From positions 1 through 64,000 of the forward strand of contig JAPYMA010000401.1 in the NCBI GenBank assembly GCA_035041965.1: a DNA stretch of 64,000 nt, read 5' to 3'. The notes beneath the pieces were generated by a model. It had not been told where the DNA came from. It saw only the letters and a list, made by a program, of their open reading frames with translations, and did no database searches. Source of the DNA: Anisakis pegreffii (lineage: Eukaryota; Nematoda; Chromadorea; Rhabditida; Anisakidae). Below, piece after piece: positions 48,345-58,983 of this stretch (positions within the stretch are counted from its first letter, which is position 1; each line of letters opens with the position of its first letter). Made by a program: the position numbers and the translations under genes.

Positions 48345-48764
48345 CAGTGGTTCTCATAGGGGTGAAATTACCCATTTTGGGTAATTTGAAGGTGTTAAGA
48401 GGTAATGGAGAGGGTCGAGAAATTAATATTTCGTGCAGTTGTTATGTTTCGTTCGAACGCCAGCCATTGTGATGGTGTTTTTTAAATCGGCTAACAGGGT
48501 TTCCGTTCGTTTTAATAGAGTTTTCATTCTTTTCATTGCTGTTACAATCGCTCTCATAGCTTTTATCACCGGAAGTGTTTTCTTTTGCTAATTTCTCATT
48601 CATTTCATTCAGCAATTGAAATCAAATTCTCATTCTATCAAAAACACTAATCGTTTGACTGATCGTTGACTGTTGAGCAATTCAATTCGATTGCTTTATT
48701 GTTGATTTCGGCTTTCAACACTCGTCAACATATTCAGTAAATAGTATATGCTTCTGAATAAGAA
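48345..48764. mobile_element. hAT-like terminal remnant and duplicated block A
   Basis: Starts CAGTGGTTCTCATA, the terminal-repeat form common in hAT-family elements (CAGNGGTTCTCA). Bases 48519-48764 recur at 49159-49411 with shared blocks such as ATCGCTCTCATAGCT, GCTAATTTCTCATTCATTTC-type and CAACACTCGTCAA. No transposase frame and no second terminal repeat are seen, so this is a fragment or an internally deleted copy. Confidence 0.5.
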
Positions 48765-49158
48765 CTCCTCCATTCTGTAACGAAAACGAAACGAAAGCAG
48801 CATCGAATAACCACCCTAAACACTCTCAGTAAAAGTTAAAAACCTTTCAAAGTCTCCGAAAGACCAGTTTGTGAATTTCGCGTTCTAATTATTTCAAGTT
48901 CTGAGAGCAGTTTCTGAAAGCATCTCGAAATTTGCTGCCTTCAAGCAAGACGAATAAGCATCTTCTAGTGTTGGTTCCCGATTCGTCAAACCGTCGTAAT
49001 GGATGTTCACCGTGGAAGATCAGCTGTCCAATCCCTTTATCTACTGATAGTTTGAGAGGTAACTTTCTGCGAGTTGGCTTTTCGGTATGAATTAATGAAC
49101 ATATTTCGTGGATTCCATGAAAATCGCATGCATTTGTCTATAAATCGTGTTTTAACAG

Positions 49159-49760
49159 GGTTTTCATTCTTTTCCGAGCTGTTTCAATCGCTCTCATAGC
49201 TGTTATCACCAACGGTGTTCTGTTTTGCTGATTTCTCATTCATTTCACTCAACAATCAATCTCAAATTCTCATTCTATCAAATACACTCTATAATTGATC
49301 ACTTCACAGTCGAACGTTGTTCAGCAATAACATTCGACTGTTGTATTGTTGACTTCGGCTGTCAACACTCGTCAATGTATCCAGTAAATAGTACATGCTA
49401 CAGAATAAGAAATTGATTTGAACTGCGAAGTAAAATGAGACGGAATGAATGAGAAAAACTCATCAAGAAAACGGTATTCACATGCAATAGCTATGAGAGC
49501 GAATACAACACGTCTGAAAAGAATGAGAATCCATTTGAATCAGTTTGAAGTAAGCGTGTCATAGACAATAGGTTTTCATGCAGTCATAATCAATTGTAGC
49601 ACTTAGCAACACAACGGTCTAGGATAGTGGTTCTCATAAGAAGTGAAATGACTCGTTTTCAATAATTTAGGGGTGTCGTTTGTGGATGTTCGAGGATCTG
49701 TCAGTTCAATGTGGGTGTCACTGAATAAGGATTCGCTAATTCCGTTCAAGCGACTGTGAT
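49159..49760. mobile_element. Duplicated block B with hAT-like terminus
   Basis: 49159-49411 repeats 48519-48764 in the same orientation at roughly 80% identity. A second TAGTGGTTCTCATA-type motif starts near 49624, followed by about 130 bp resembling 48345-48480. In copy A the terminus precedes the block; here it follows. That order fits a tandem array cut at different points, or a rearrangement. Confidence 0.5.
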
Positions 49761-50075
49761 GATTGAATAATAGAAAAAATTCTGCTCACGTTGAGCGATG
49801 TGGGAGATAAACCGAAAGAATGCTCCGAATGGATACATAAATACGTTTTTTAAGTCAGTATTTCAAAACGCACTTCTTCAATCAAAAGCATCAGCTGACG
49901 TCTGTGTGAGCGTGTGTTTGTGTCAAAATTTTATTATTCAACAGTCTGATATCATCATCAAATCCTCATTAATTCTTATCAATTGCACGTTTTTTTGATG
50001 ATGATGACGTTTGTGGATGCTCGAGGATATACTCTTTGTTGTTACGTGTAGACGCAGATATAAAGACAATTTTTC

Positions 50076-50207
50076 TATCATCGAAATAAGTATTTGTTCA
50101 AAGTGGTTCTATCTCTTCGTTCATCACCATGGTATATCGGAAGTTCAAAGTAGTGTATCATCGTAATAAGTATTTGTTCGAAGTAGTTCTATCTATTCGT
50201 TTATCAG
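50076..50207. repeat. Direct repeat, 2 x 52 bp
   Basis: 50076-50127 and 50156-50207 are direct copies with about six differences, 80 bp apart, both starting TATCATCG and containing AATAAGTATTTGTTC. A local duplication in spacer DNA. Confidence 0.7.
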
Positions 50208-52402
50208 CATTCTTTTTGTCACTGATAGTGCAACACCTACTCCAAGCCAGGCATCGATTATGGCCGTTTATAATTCACATTTTCCAACTTTGCGTTGAAA
50301 TTCAGTTAGTCAGATACGTTGGAATCGTTGCTTTTCAGTTAGTTAGTTACGATGTTTATGGTTTATACATCCGCTGATCAGAACAAATCTTTTACTTGTA
50401 GATCACTCTCTGTTTACTTATTCCTCAATCCTTATGGCTACACCAAACTCGATCATCACAAGCATTGTCTCAAATTCTCTAACTGCACCTGTAGAATTCT
50501 TGGCTTTTTTGACGCATTGTGAGTTAGTTCCAGAAAAGTGCAACTGTTTGAACATTTGAGCACTTCTATGGAATCCAGAGGATGTGCCGAATCCGGGAAA
50601 TGGCCTGTAAAATAGAGAAGTTTGAGCCGTTTGCGAGTTAAGCTAAGAAGGGGAACAATTGATGACAGTTAATTGAGTTTGTAAAATGTTTTTGTTTTAG
50701 TATGATGATTTCACAAGGAATTTCGATGAGCAGTTAAGAACTAAATTTCACGAATCATATTGATTAGGTGAACGTGTGGACAGAAGAGCAACTGTTTGGT
50801 AAGACGAAGAACAACATAAAGAGTTTATCAGTTTTTTTGAATCGAACAGCCACTTTCCCCCTTTCTTACACTACCCTTTCATTGTGATTTCAAATCAAGT
50901 CTTGCTGATCGTTTGATTTCATTTCCCAATTAATCAAATCAATATGAAGCAATCCGGATCACGTCACCCGTTCATTTCATTCTCATTGCCTGTCCAACTA
51001 CCAATGCGTTCAACTATCTCACTCTTTCGATATCTCCTCCGACCTTGTTGCATTCCACTGATTCGTGTGCAGTGCATTCATTCGTGCTACTACTGGAATT
51101 TACTTGATTAATCGGTTGAAGTGCTGCTACTTGTTGTGAGAGTTATCACTTGAAGAAAAGACTTTCACTTCAACATACCACATCGTATCGTATCAGTGAC
51201 GACGATTGATCAGAGTTCAGCATGTAAAGAAAAAATGCATGTATTAGCCGTTCTGTCCTATGCTCACCGAGCATCAATGTACTATCAATGCAGTTACGTT
51301 TTTTTTCAGTTTTCAGTATTTTTAAAGGTATGTTCTGGTAGCTGCAACATTATTTGAACCGTGAAAAGAGCTTATTTATATAGATCATTTTTTTGTGCTC
51401 ATCTTGAAGATCGACATAATTCAAGAGCTTTAAATCAAATAAACGGAGTCAGATTGAGTTAGTGTTCAAGATGAGTTGCCTGTTCAGTTCACTTGTCTGT
51501 CCAAGCGTAGTCTGCACTTTATCTACCAGCAGTTTTCCAGGCTTTAAAAAGCAATAACCAATGTATTGTACTAAATCACTTCATTCACCTAGAATTGTTC
51601 TTAGTTCTCACATCCGATACTAACATCGGTTATTAAATCCTCTGAGCAACATTCCATTTCGCTGAATTCTTTTATCATCACCCTCAGATGGAATTGATTT
51701 CAATCGCTTTTCCCTTCAAATCTTACTTACTGTTCTATTTATGGAGTGGATTGATTAAAAGGCATCAGTTGATTATGATCAATAGCAGTTTGTGGTTTCG
51801 ATCGTTGATAGGTAGTGTCTGATAAAACGTTCATCTCTGACAGTGATTCTACGGTGAATAGATCGATATACTGATAAAAATTTGTGCTTTTGATTATTTT
51901 TGGAAGGAATTTCCAATGTCTATTGGGTGTTATGTCTCGGCTGCAAATTCCTCTGTTAACATTCGTGTTGAATTTAAAAATTCACTGTTCAAATGTTGAT
52001 CTATTACGTTGTTCGATGTCAATTCAGCTACATTCGTCTCTTCACATTTATATGAAAAAATATCACGAAATTGATCACAATCTCGCTTCTCCATGTCGAC
52101 TGTTCACACCGCATTGCCATTGTGCTTACTTCATAGCTGAAATTAATCCAGAATTATTTATCATTTCACACTCTCGACCGAATAATAGTCGTCATCTGTT
52201 CATAATGATTAGATGCTTATAATTAATCATGAATTGCCTTACTCCTCCTACCGCTGATCACCTTCTCTCCTTGTATCCTAAAGCGAATAATTGCTCAGCC
52301 ACTAATTCTGTACGTATTTTGTAGGACGCAGCGAAAGGTTTACGTTTTCTGCTAAATTACCTGCCGTTCTCAAACCTTTGCTCATACTGTTGTAGTTAAC
52401 GA

Positions 52403-52530
52403 TTTTGTTCGTCCGATGTCTCATCAATCAAAAAACGAGTTCTAGAGAAAACACATGGATGACAGAGTCAAGCAATTGAAAGATAGATCGTTGTAATTTT
52501 GATTTTGGTTGAGACATCGGACGAACAAAA
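52403..52530. repeat. Perfect 21-bp inverted repeat
   Basis: 52403-52423 and 52510-52530 are exact reverse complements separated by 86 bp; pairing continues weakly inward (TCAATCAAAA / TTTTGATTTTGG). Looks like the terminal repeats of a 128-bp non-autonomous element, without a visible target duplication. Confidence 0.65.
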
Positions 52531-54108
52531 CTGAAAAAGATTAAGGGAAGGTTTCTTGGTTGTATTGTGTGGACGGGTGAGTTTTAGTCGGGCAGTTGAT
52601 ATGATAACGATAGGGTGCATGAATGTGTATTGTTGATTATCAGTGGCTGTGGATTTTTTATTTAAGACCTCGAGTTGATTCGCTCGTTACAGCCCTTTGT
52701 ATACTGTAATTAACAAACTCTCATCAAGTCACGTAGGTCTTTCTATTTGCGTAGAAACGGTTGACAGCATAAAACACTATCTAGATCAACCTCTAGTAAG
52801 TTTAGCACACGAACGACTAAGTGGAATAATTTGGAGAGAGTTGACAGAAATTAAAAAATTTGTTGCCTTGGAAATATAACTGAGATATTCGGCGATCAGT
52901 TGATTTATATAATCTCGATGTATCTATAATTTATATAATCGACTAAAAGATTAATTGAATTTCATCAGTGATCAGTATTATCGATATTTTGATCTTCATG
53001 GTCTGTTGCGATGAGTGTTCACTGCTTATCGAGTATGTTTATTATTTTAATATTATTATGTACTCTAAATATTCATATATCGTATAAACATTTTCAGAAC
53101 ATTTTGAACTGTAACAGTTGATTAATACAGAATATATTAGTGCTAAAACTGAATTAATACATAATACACTGGTGGTAATAAATCGCATAAAAATAGTACA
53201 GAAAGTCGCGTAGTGCTAAAATTTCTATGAGCACTGAAATTGTATTACGGCAGTATGATTTGTGGTGGGTGGATTGAGAACGTTGTGTGTAGATGACGAG
53301 TTGAATTGTAGTCGAACGACGACGATGACTCTGCTGTACTGATATTAGTTTTGTATTTATTAAACGACATCAATCGGGACGTCAGTAAAGCTTTAGCATT
53401 GCAGCTTGTGAGCAGTCGAGTGATGATGCTTTTTGCTGCCTACTGATAACATTAATCCACTCGTAAATAGCTCTTATCATCACTAAACTGATTCGCGTCT
53501 CATCTAGAATGATTTTCAATCTGTTGTTGTTAATTTCTGAACGTTTCAATTTCAGTTTGATGTGATCTTTAATTGATAACTTTTTTCCACCTTTCACAAA
53601 AAAACGTTTGCGTGTGTGTTGCAAAGCACATAAAATGGTGGTTCAAACACGATGAACTCTTGACATTATCTACTGATAAGATTAGTGGATGCTTTAAGCC
53701 AGTAGTTGCCATCGTTTTGCTTGAATGTATAGAGTAGTTATCAGTGAATGCCCCATTATATATGCAATATAAATCAAGCGTGAATGTTCGCCTGCTGCTG
53801 ATGTTGCTGTTGCCTCTGTTAAGAGCAGCAGCATATCGATTGACTGCGTGAGGCTTTGTCAATGATAATAGCATTTGCTGGAAATTTGTCCATTTGCTAC
53901 TGTCCTTTCATCGAACTAAATCTTGTGAAAGTGCTAAATTTTACACGAAGATATGCCTTTTGTTTCGGTTGTTTGTATTAATATTGTTGTTGTTGTTAAT
54001 TTAATATAATAAATTCATGAACGTTCTTTCAGCCTTATCAAAGTAGCAAAATGTGGCTAGCCGAATAATAAAGTAGACAACGCAACAGGTGTTTAATTGA
54101 CTTATGCC

Positions 54109-54205
54109 TAGACTTACCGTTAGACTTGGTGCTTGCAAGCTAGCAACCCTCATGCTCATGCCACGCTATCGTTAGGCGTACGCTGGCACTTCGCAAGCCT
54201 TTTTA
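54109..54205. repeat. GCCTAGA/TTAGGC-like degenerate patch
   Basis: Contains TATGCCTAGACTT, CTTGCAAGCTAGCAA and GTTAGGCGTACG in a GC-richer island, similar in word content to 20218-20375 and 23676-23921. No clear terminal repeats. Confidence 0.35.
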
Positions 54206-54456
54206 TTTTGTCAGTATTTGACAGTGTTCGGCACGTTTCATTTATGAGAGGGGCATTTGTTATGATTTAATATCGTGTGTCTATTCACGCATTTGTTATG
54301 ATTCTTGATGATTTGAAGTTTTGATGTGAAAAATTTACGCTTGATTGTGATGTGTATCGTCTCGTTTTTAAAATATTCTTGATGATGTCAAGTGATAATG
54401 TGAAATTGATAGAGGTGAGGTTGCGTCTGGGTTGACTTGGATGTGATTATTCAATA

Positions 54457-56730
54457 ATGATGTCTCTTCGGGTAAATTCATTGCGTAGATGCGTTTATGC
54501 TTTAAGACAGGTTCGGTTTTATTCATTATTCAGTTCTTTAATCTCATTTTTAGATTAATTGGCTGTTTGAATAAGTGAATTGTAATATTACGGTTTAATG
54601 AAATGATTAAGTAATTTCAGAATGTACATCTTGTTCGAAGTATATCGAGTGGAGTAACACCAAGATTCGAACTGACACAACGATCAACGACAAATCGGCT
54701 TTATGATGCTTCAAGCAGTTCGATTGCTCTCGCCAGAAACCATCACCAGTATAGGCGATTACATACCACTTACTCACTTAGTAGGCTTTTTTGTTGCTTT
54801 TTTTTTCATTCTTTCAATTGTTGTGCTCTTGTGAAGGGAAAGATTCTAGTTTTTGTAAATAATTCCAGGAGAAGTGCTCGAAATTGAAGGTCCTGAATTC
54901 GCTGAGTCAATCTCTGAGGGTGATATTCATTGGTTGAAACGTAAGTGACGATGATCATCTTGTGAAGCTTTCTTCGAGATTGGTTGAAGTGAGTGCATAA
55001 TATTATGTGTTGTAGAGAAGGGTGAATTCGTGAATGCAGATGACCTTGTTGCTGAGATAGAGACTGATAAGACAACGGTGGAAGTGCCAGCACCTCAGTC
55101 TGGTACAATCGTGGATTTATTGGTAGAGGATGGCGGCAAGGTGACTGCCAAACAGAAACTGTATAAATTGGAACCGGGAGAGGGCGGTGGTGCTGCTGCT
55201 GCAGGTTGGTCGATTTTGGTGACTGTTGTTCTTGTCAAGATCAGTTCATAATGAATATGACACATCTGAAGGCTGCGATATTGTTTCAGCTGCACCCGCC
55301 GAGGCGCCCAAAGCAGAAGCAGCGCCAGCTCCTCCGGCACAACCGGCCGCAGCTGCTGCTCCAGCTCCGGCTGCAGCCGCACCACCCCCACCACCTGCAG
55401 CCGCTGCACCTCCACCACCACCACCTCCTCCTCCAGCTGCTGCTGGTTAGTTCAGTTCTCTCTTATAACTCAAACTGCAAACTGAAATCAGAATATATAT
55501 TTGGAATAAGATAGTGGTGTTTGATGATAAGGCTGTGATCAAAAGAATGAAATCTTCAAAATTGAGGTGCCGTCCCAGGAGCAGCACCAAAAGTAGCAGC
55601 ACCACCAAGCGCACCGATGGCGTCGACACCGGTCAGTCAGATCGCAGCAGTGAAGTTACCACAAGGTGTGAGTGCAGCCCAAGCAATAACCGGAAGTCGT
55701 GATGAGACTCGAGTGAAGATGAATCGAATGCGTTTGCGTATTGCCCAACGACTGAAAGAAGCCCAGAACACTTACGCAATGTTGACCACATTCAATGAGG
55801 TCGATATGACGTACGTTTATCAGTTCATTTCATTGCAGTTCGTGTCCGTATTTATCAGTTGCATCTTCGAATAATGCATTGCAGCAATGTAATGGAAATG
55901 AGGAAAAAATATCAGAAGGAGTTTGTGGCTAAACACGGAATCAAACTTGGTCTGATGTCACCGTTCGTTAGAGCTGCTGCTTATGCGCTTCAACAACAAC
56001 CGACTGTTAATGCAGGTAAGTTAATGAAGCAATAATGATAGTGATGAATGATCATAACCGTACAACTTCAGTGATCGATGAGAATGAGATAGTGTATCGA
56101 CATTATGTGGATATGTCAATTGCGGTCGCAACACCCAAAGGATTGGTGGTACCGGTGTTGAGGAACGCTGAAGCGATGGATTACGCTACTATTGAAAGTA
56201 CATTGGCTGCGATTGGTGCTAAGGTTGGTTGTTGGATGATATTCGAACCGGATATATATGCACAGATGGTCAAGTTATAATCCTAGATGTCAAGTTGTAA
56301 TCCTAGCATTATTTGTGGTTGTGAACAGCTTGAATTGATTGCTTGATGAGTTGTAGGCGCGTGATGGCAAGTTAGCAATCGAGGAGATGGAAGGTGGAAC
56401 GTTCACGATCAGCAACGGCGGTGTGTTCGGTTCGTTGATGGGCACTCCGATCATCAACCCGCCTCAGTCGGCCATTCTCGGCATGCACGGTATCTTCGAT
56501 AAGCCAGTAGCGGTGAACGGCAAGGTCGAGGTGCATCCTGTGATGGTGATCGCACTCACTTACGACCACAGGTAGTACTGCGTTCGATTCAGCGAGATGG
56601 AATCCACTGAAGAAGCAGTGAATTAACAATGCAATTTTGCAGGCTTGTCGACGGCAGAGAAGCAGTCACCTTCTTGAAGAAGATTAAAACGGTCGTTGAA
56701 GATCCACGAACTATGTTAATGAACCTTTAG
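54457..56730 (+). CDS. DLST: Dihydrolipoyllysine succinyltransferase, E2 of OGDH complex
   Basis: Core E2 of the mitochondrial 2-oxoglutarate dehydrogenase complex, also used by the 2-oxoadipate complex; forms a 24-mer and transfers succinyl (or glutaryl) groups to CoA. Ten exons: 54457-54510, 54621-54780, 54869-54940, 55016-55204, 55290-55445, 55567-55810, 55885-56015, 56072-56223, 56357-56571, 56643-56730, giving 486 aa. Order: presequence rich in Arg/Ser; lipoyl domain (about 74-150) with lipoyl lysine K114 in [10 protein letters not shown]; an Ala/Pro linker encoded by exon 5 (runs of AAPAP and PPPP); no peripheral-subunit-binding domain, as in animal DLST; catalytic domain with [43 protein letters not shown] and the active site H457-R-L-V-D461-G. 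Intact. Two consecutive ATGs begin the frame. Confidence 0.95.
55290..55445 (+). repeat. Ala/Pro low-complexity linker exon of DLST
   Basis: The whole 156-nt exon encodes Ala and Pro almost exclusively (GCx/CCx codons), GC-rich in an AT-rich genome. It is the flexible linker between the swinging lipoyl arm and the catalytic domain. Antisense and shifted frames here are artefacts of the repeat. Confidence 0.85.
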
Positions 56731-58983
56731 GTTGTTGTATTGTGTCGAGGATGGTGAATGCGTTTTACTAGTTGTTATTCGTGATTGATGATTCATTGTT
56801 TAATGAATGCACAACGATTCGATTTCGATTTACCTGAATGTGTTTACGATCAGCTAGTTGAATCGATGAGTAGTGTCCATTTGAGTTTCGTGATCTTATT
56901 TCTTTCGAAGTTAACTTTAATCCTAACCTCATTTAGTCATTTCATGCAGTCCTCTTTTTTGTTATTCATTTTTTTGTGGCTTAGTCTTTCTTTTTGTGAT
57001 TACGTGAACGGTAATTGAATTGATTGCAAGTGAATATTTGGTTGTATTCGATATGGTTTATGTTCTGAGCAAGGGATCGAAGATTTTATTTATCAATGAA
57101 TTGTACAATTTGTGATATTCTTGCAAAGGTCATTGCAGAGTCAGCTAGTGAATAAATTTATTGATGGATTTGGTTAATCACCGTAAATTTGTGTTATTTC
57201 CATTAAGGTGATAGCATTGCTAGTGATCATTATTTGCAGTGCTCGTCGTTTTTGCATATTATTAAGGCTGTTGGAGCAAGCTTTTACAGTTGTTTGAGAG
57301 CATAAGCATGTGATGATTTAACACGATCACACGCCAACTTTATTAGGTAGAGTCCATTAGTCGTCTCATTGGTTTATTTGATGTGTATTTCTTTTTGCTC
57401 ATTATAAATAAGCGAAATATTATTTCATTGAGCAACGCTTTTCACCGCTCTCGCTTTACGGACTTATGTTCTGCTCTGTTCATCAATCAATAAATTTTAC
57501 CAGTGACCCATCTACCAAATTGTTTGACACTCAAGTCATTCATTTCACTCTCGAATGTTGATTTCAATCAAGTTCTCGACCGTTTATCTCTAATCGAAAC
57601 GAGTTGTATTTAATTTACTAGGAGAGAATTGTGTTTTTTGTGTTCAGAAGTAAGTTAGATTTGATTTGTTAGATATTACGTATACAGGTTGTTGACCTTA
57701 ATGGCTGTTCGGTGTTCCATCTTTTACGAACACTTTTCGGAAGTCCATTCTGCAATAATTTCATCTTATTGTCATCTATTACATGGTTCAGTTTAGAGTC
57801 GCCATTTAGGAAAACGGGTGGAGGGTAGTCCTTATGCTGGCTTGTAATAATACATTTAATTGTCAAAGGATATGATCATTGGAGCAGTAAAAATATTTTA
57901 TTGTCACTACTACTTGTTCAGCAAGAAGTTAAGCAATTCAAGTAGGAAACTAGATTAATGGAAGTGATGAATTATTGGAGGTGTTTGTTTGAGTAATGGT
58001 TGTCTGATGATATAGTAAATATTATGTGTGGTTGGTCACAGGAAGAGTTTATTAAGCACATTCACAAATGAACAATACAGAAGAATTTAACTTAATTCAG
58101 GGAATACAAATTTAGTGGACGAATTGTAATATAGGAGGTCACTCGCTGCTTGATTACGATCACGATACCAATGTACAATATCAGTGGCTACTCGCTAGGC
58201 CGATTAAGATAATAATATCAATTTACAATATTCGGGGGGGGGGAGCACTCGCTGGCCAATTGATACTGCGATATCAACTGATGACTTGATGATCTCAGTA
58301 TGGATTAGATATAGTTAATATTATTAGTGCGGTGGACGGTTTGCGATATGTTGAGTACACTTTATTGAGGAATCATTGAGGATATGATGATGAAGATTAT
58401 ATAATTATGACTGAATTGGTTGAGAATGAATATGGTATCAGTATATTTATTGAGCCAATTCTGGTTAACTGACGTATTGATACGAACACTTGAATTAGGG
58501 ATGCTGACTCTGACTCCGACTTTGCGTCGATTCGACTGTCTTTTTTTATCGCCATTATTTCCCCTTCCATTCTCACGTTCCTAAACGATCATATTCGTAG
58601 ATAATATCTTATGATAGCAACATCTTAGCTTTCAAACAATGCCTTTCTTTTGGTTATTAGCTTGCATTTTATGTGCATTTGGCTATGAATATGCAACAAA
58701 TATGTTGCCTTTCATTCTTATGTTTTGATTTGAACCCTTTCAACGAAATGATGTTTTGGGAATTCGAACACTACAATGTTTACGGTATGAATGTTATAGT
58801 ATGAATGGTGACAAGGAGCGAGATGGTGAATCCAGAGGGGATTGAAGTTCGTTTATTGAACGAAGTTCCATTGTACTGATGTTGTAATACCTCATTGTGA
58901 TCACTTCTGTGAAGTAATGCGAAGTGTTTATTTGAAGCGAACACTAACACCAAGCAGTTTCGAATGCTCCATAACATCATAAA
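56731..58983. other. Spacer DLST-TREX
   Basis: 2.25 kb, T-rich after DLST. Contains the minisatellite 58122-58275 and a G10 run at 58234-58243. No gene seen; frame 56785-57018 is Phe/Leu/Ser-rich spacer. Confidence 0.5.
58122..58275. repeat. Minisatellite, about 3 x 50 bp
   Basis: Three degenerate tandem copies: 58122-58169, 58170-58219 and 58220-58275. Each starts AAT-GTACAAT-like, contains CACTCGCT or TACTCGCT and ends GATA(C/T)C-like. The third copy carries the G10 run. Confidence 0.65.

Larger units (their letters stand above)
46719..54456. other. Repeat-rich spacer DHTKD1-DLST
   Basis: 7.7 kb, the largest gene-free stretch. Holds fold-back 47319-47443, the duplicated hAT-like region 48345-49760, direct repeats 50076-50207, inverted repeat 52403-52530 and a GCCTAA-like patch at 54109-54205. 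I found no exon with homology. Confidence 0.5.

Noticed and set aside
55095..55514. His/Pro/Leu-rich open frames on both strands
   Set aside because: Shifted and antisense readings of the Ala/Pro linker exon of DLST.
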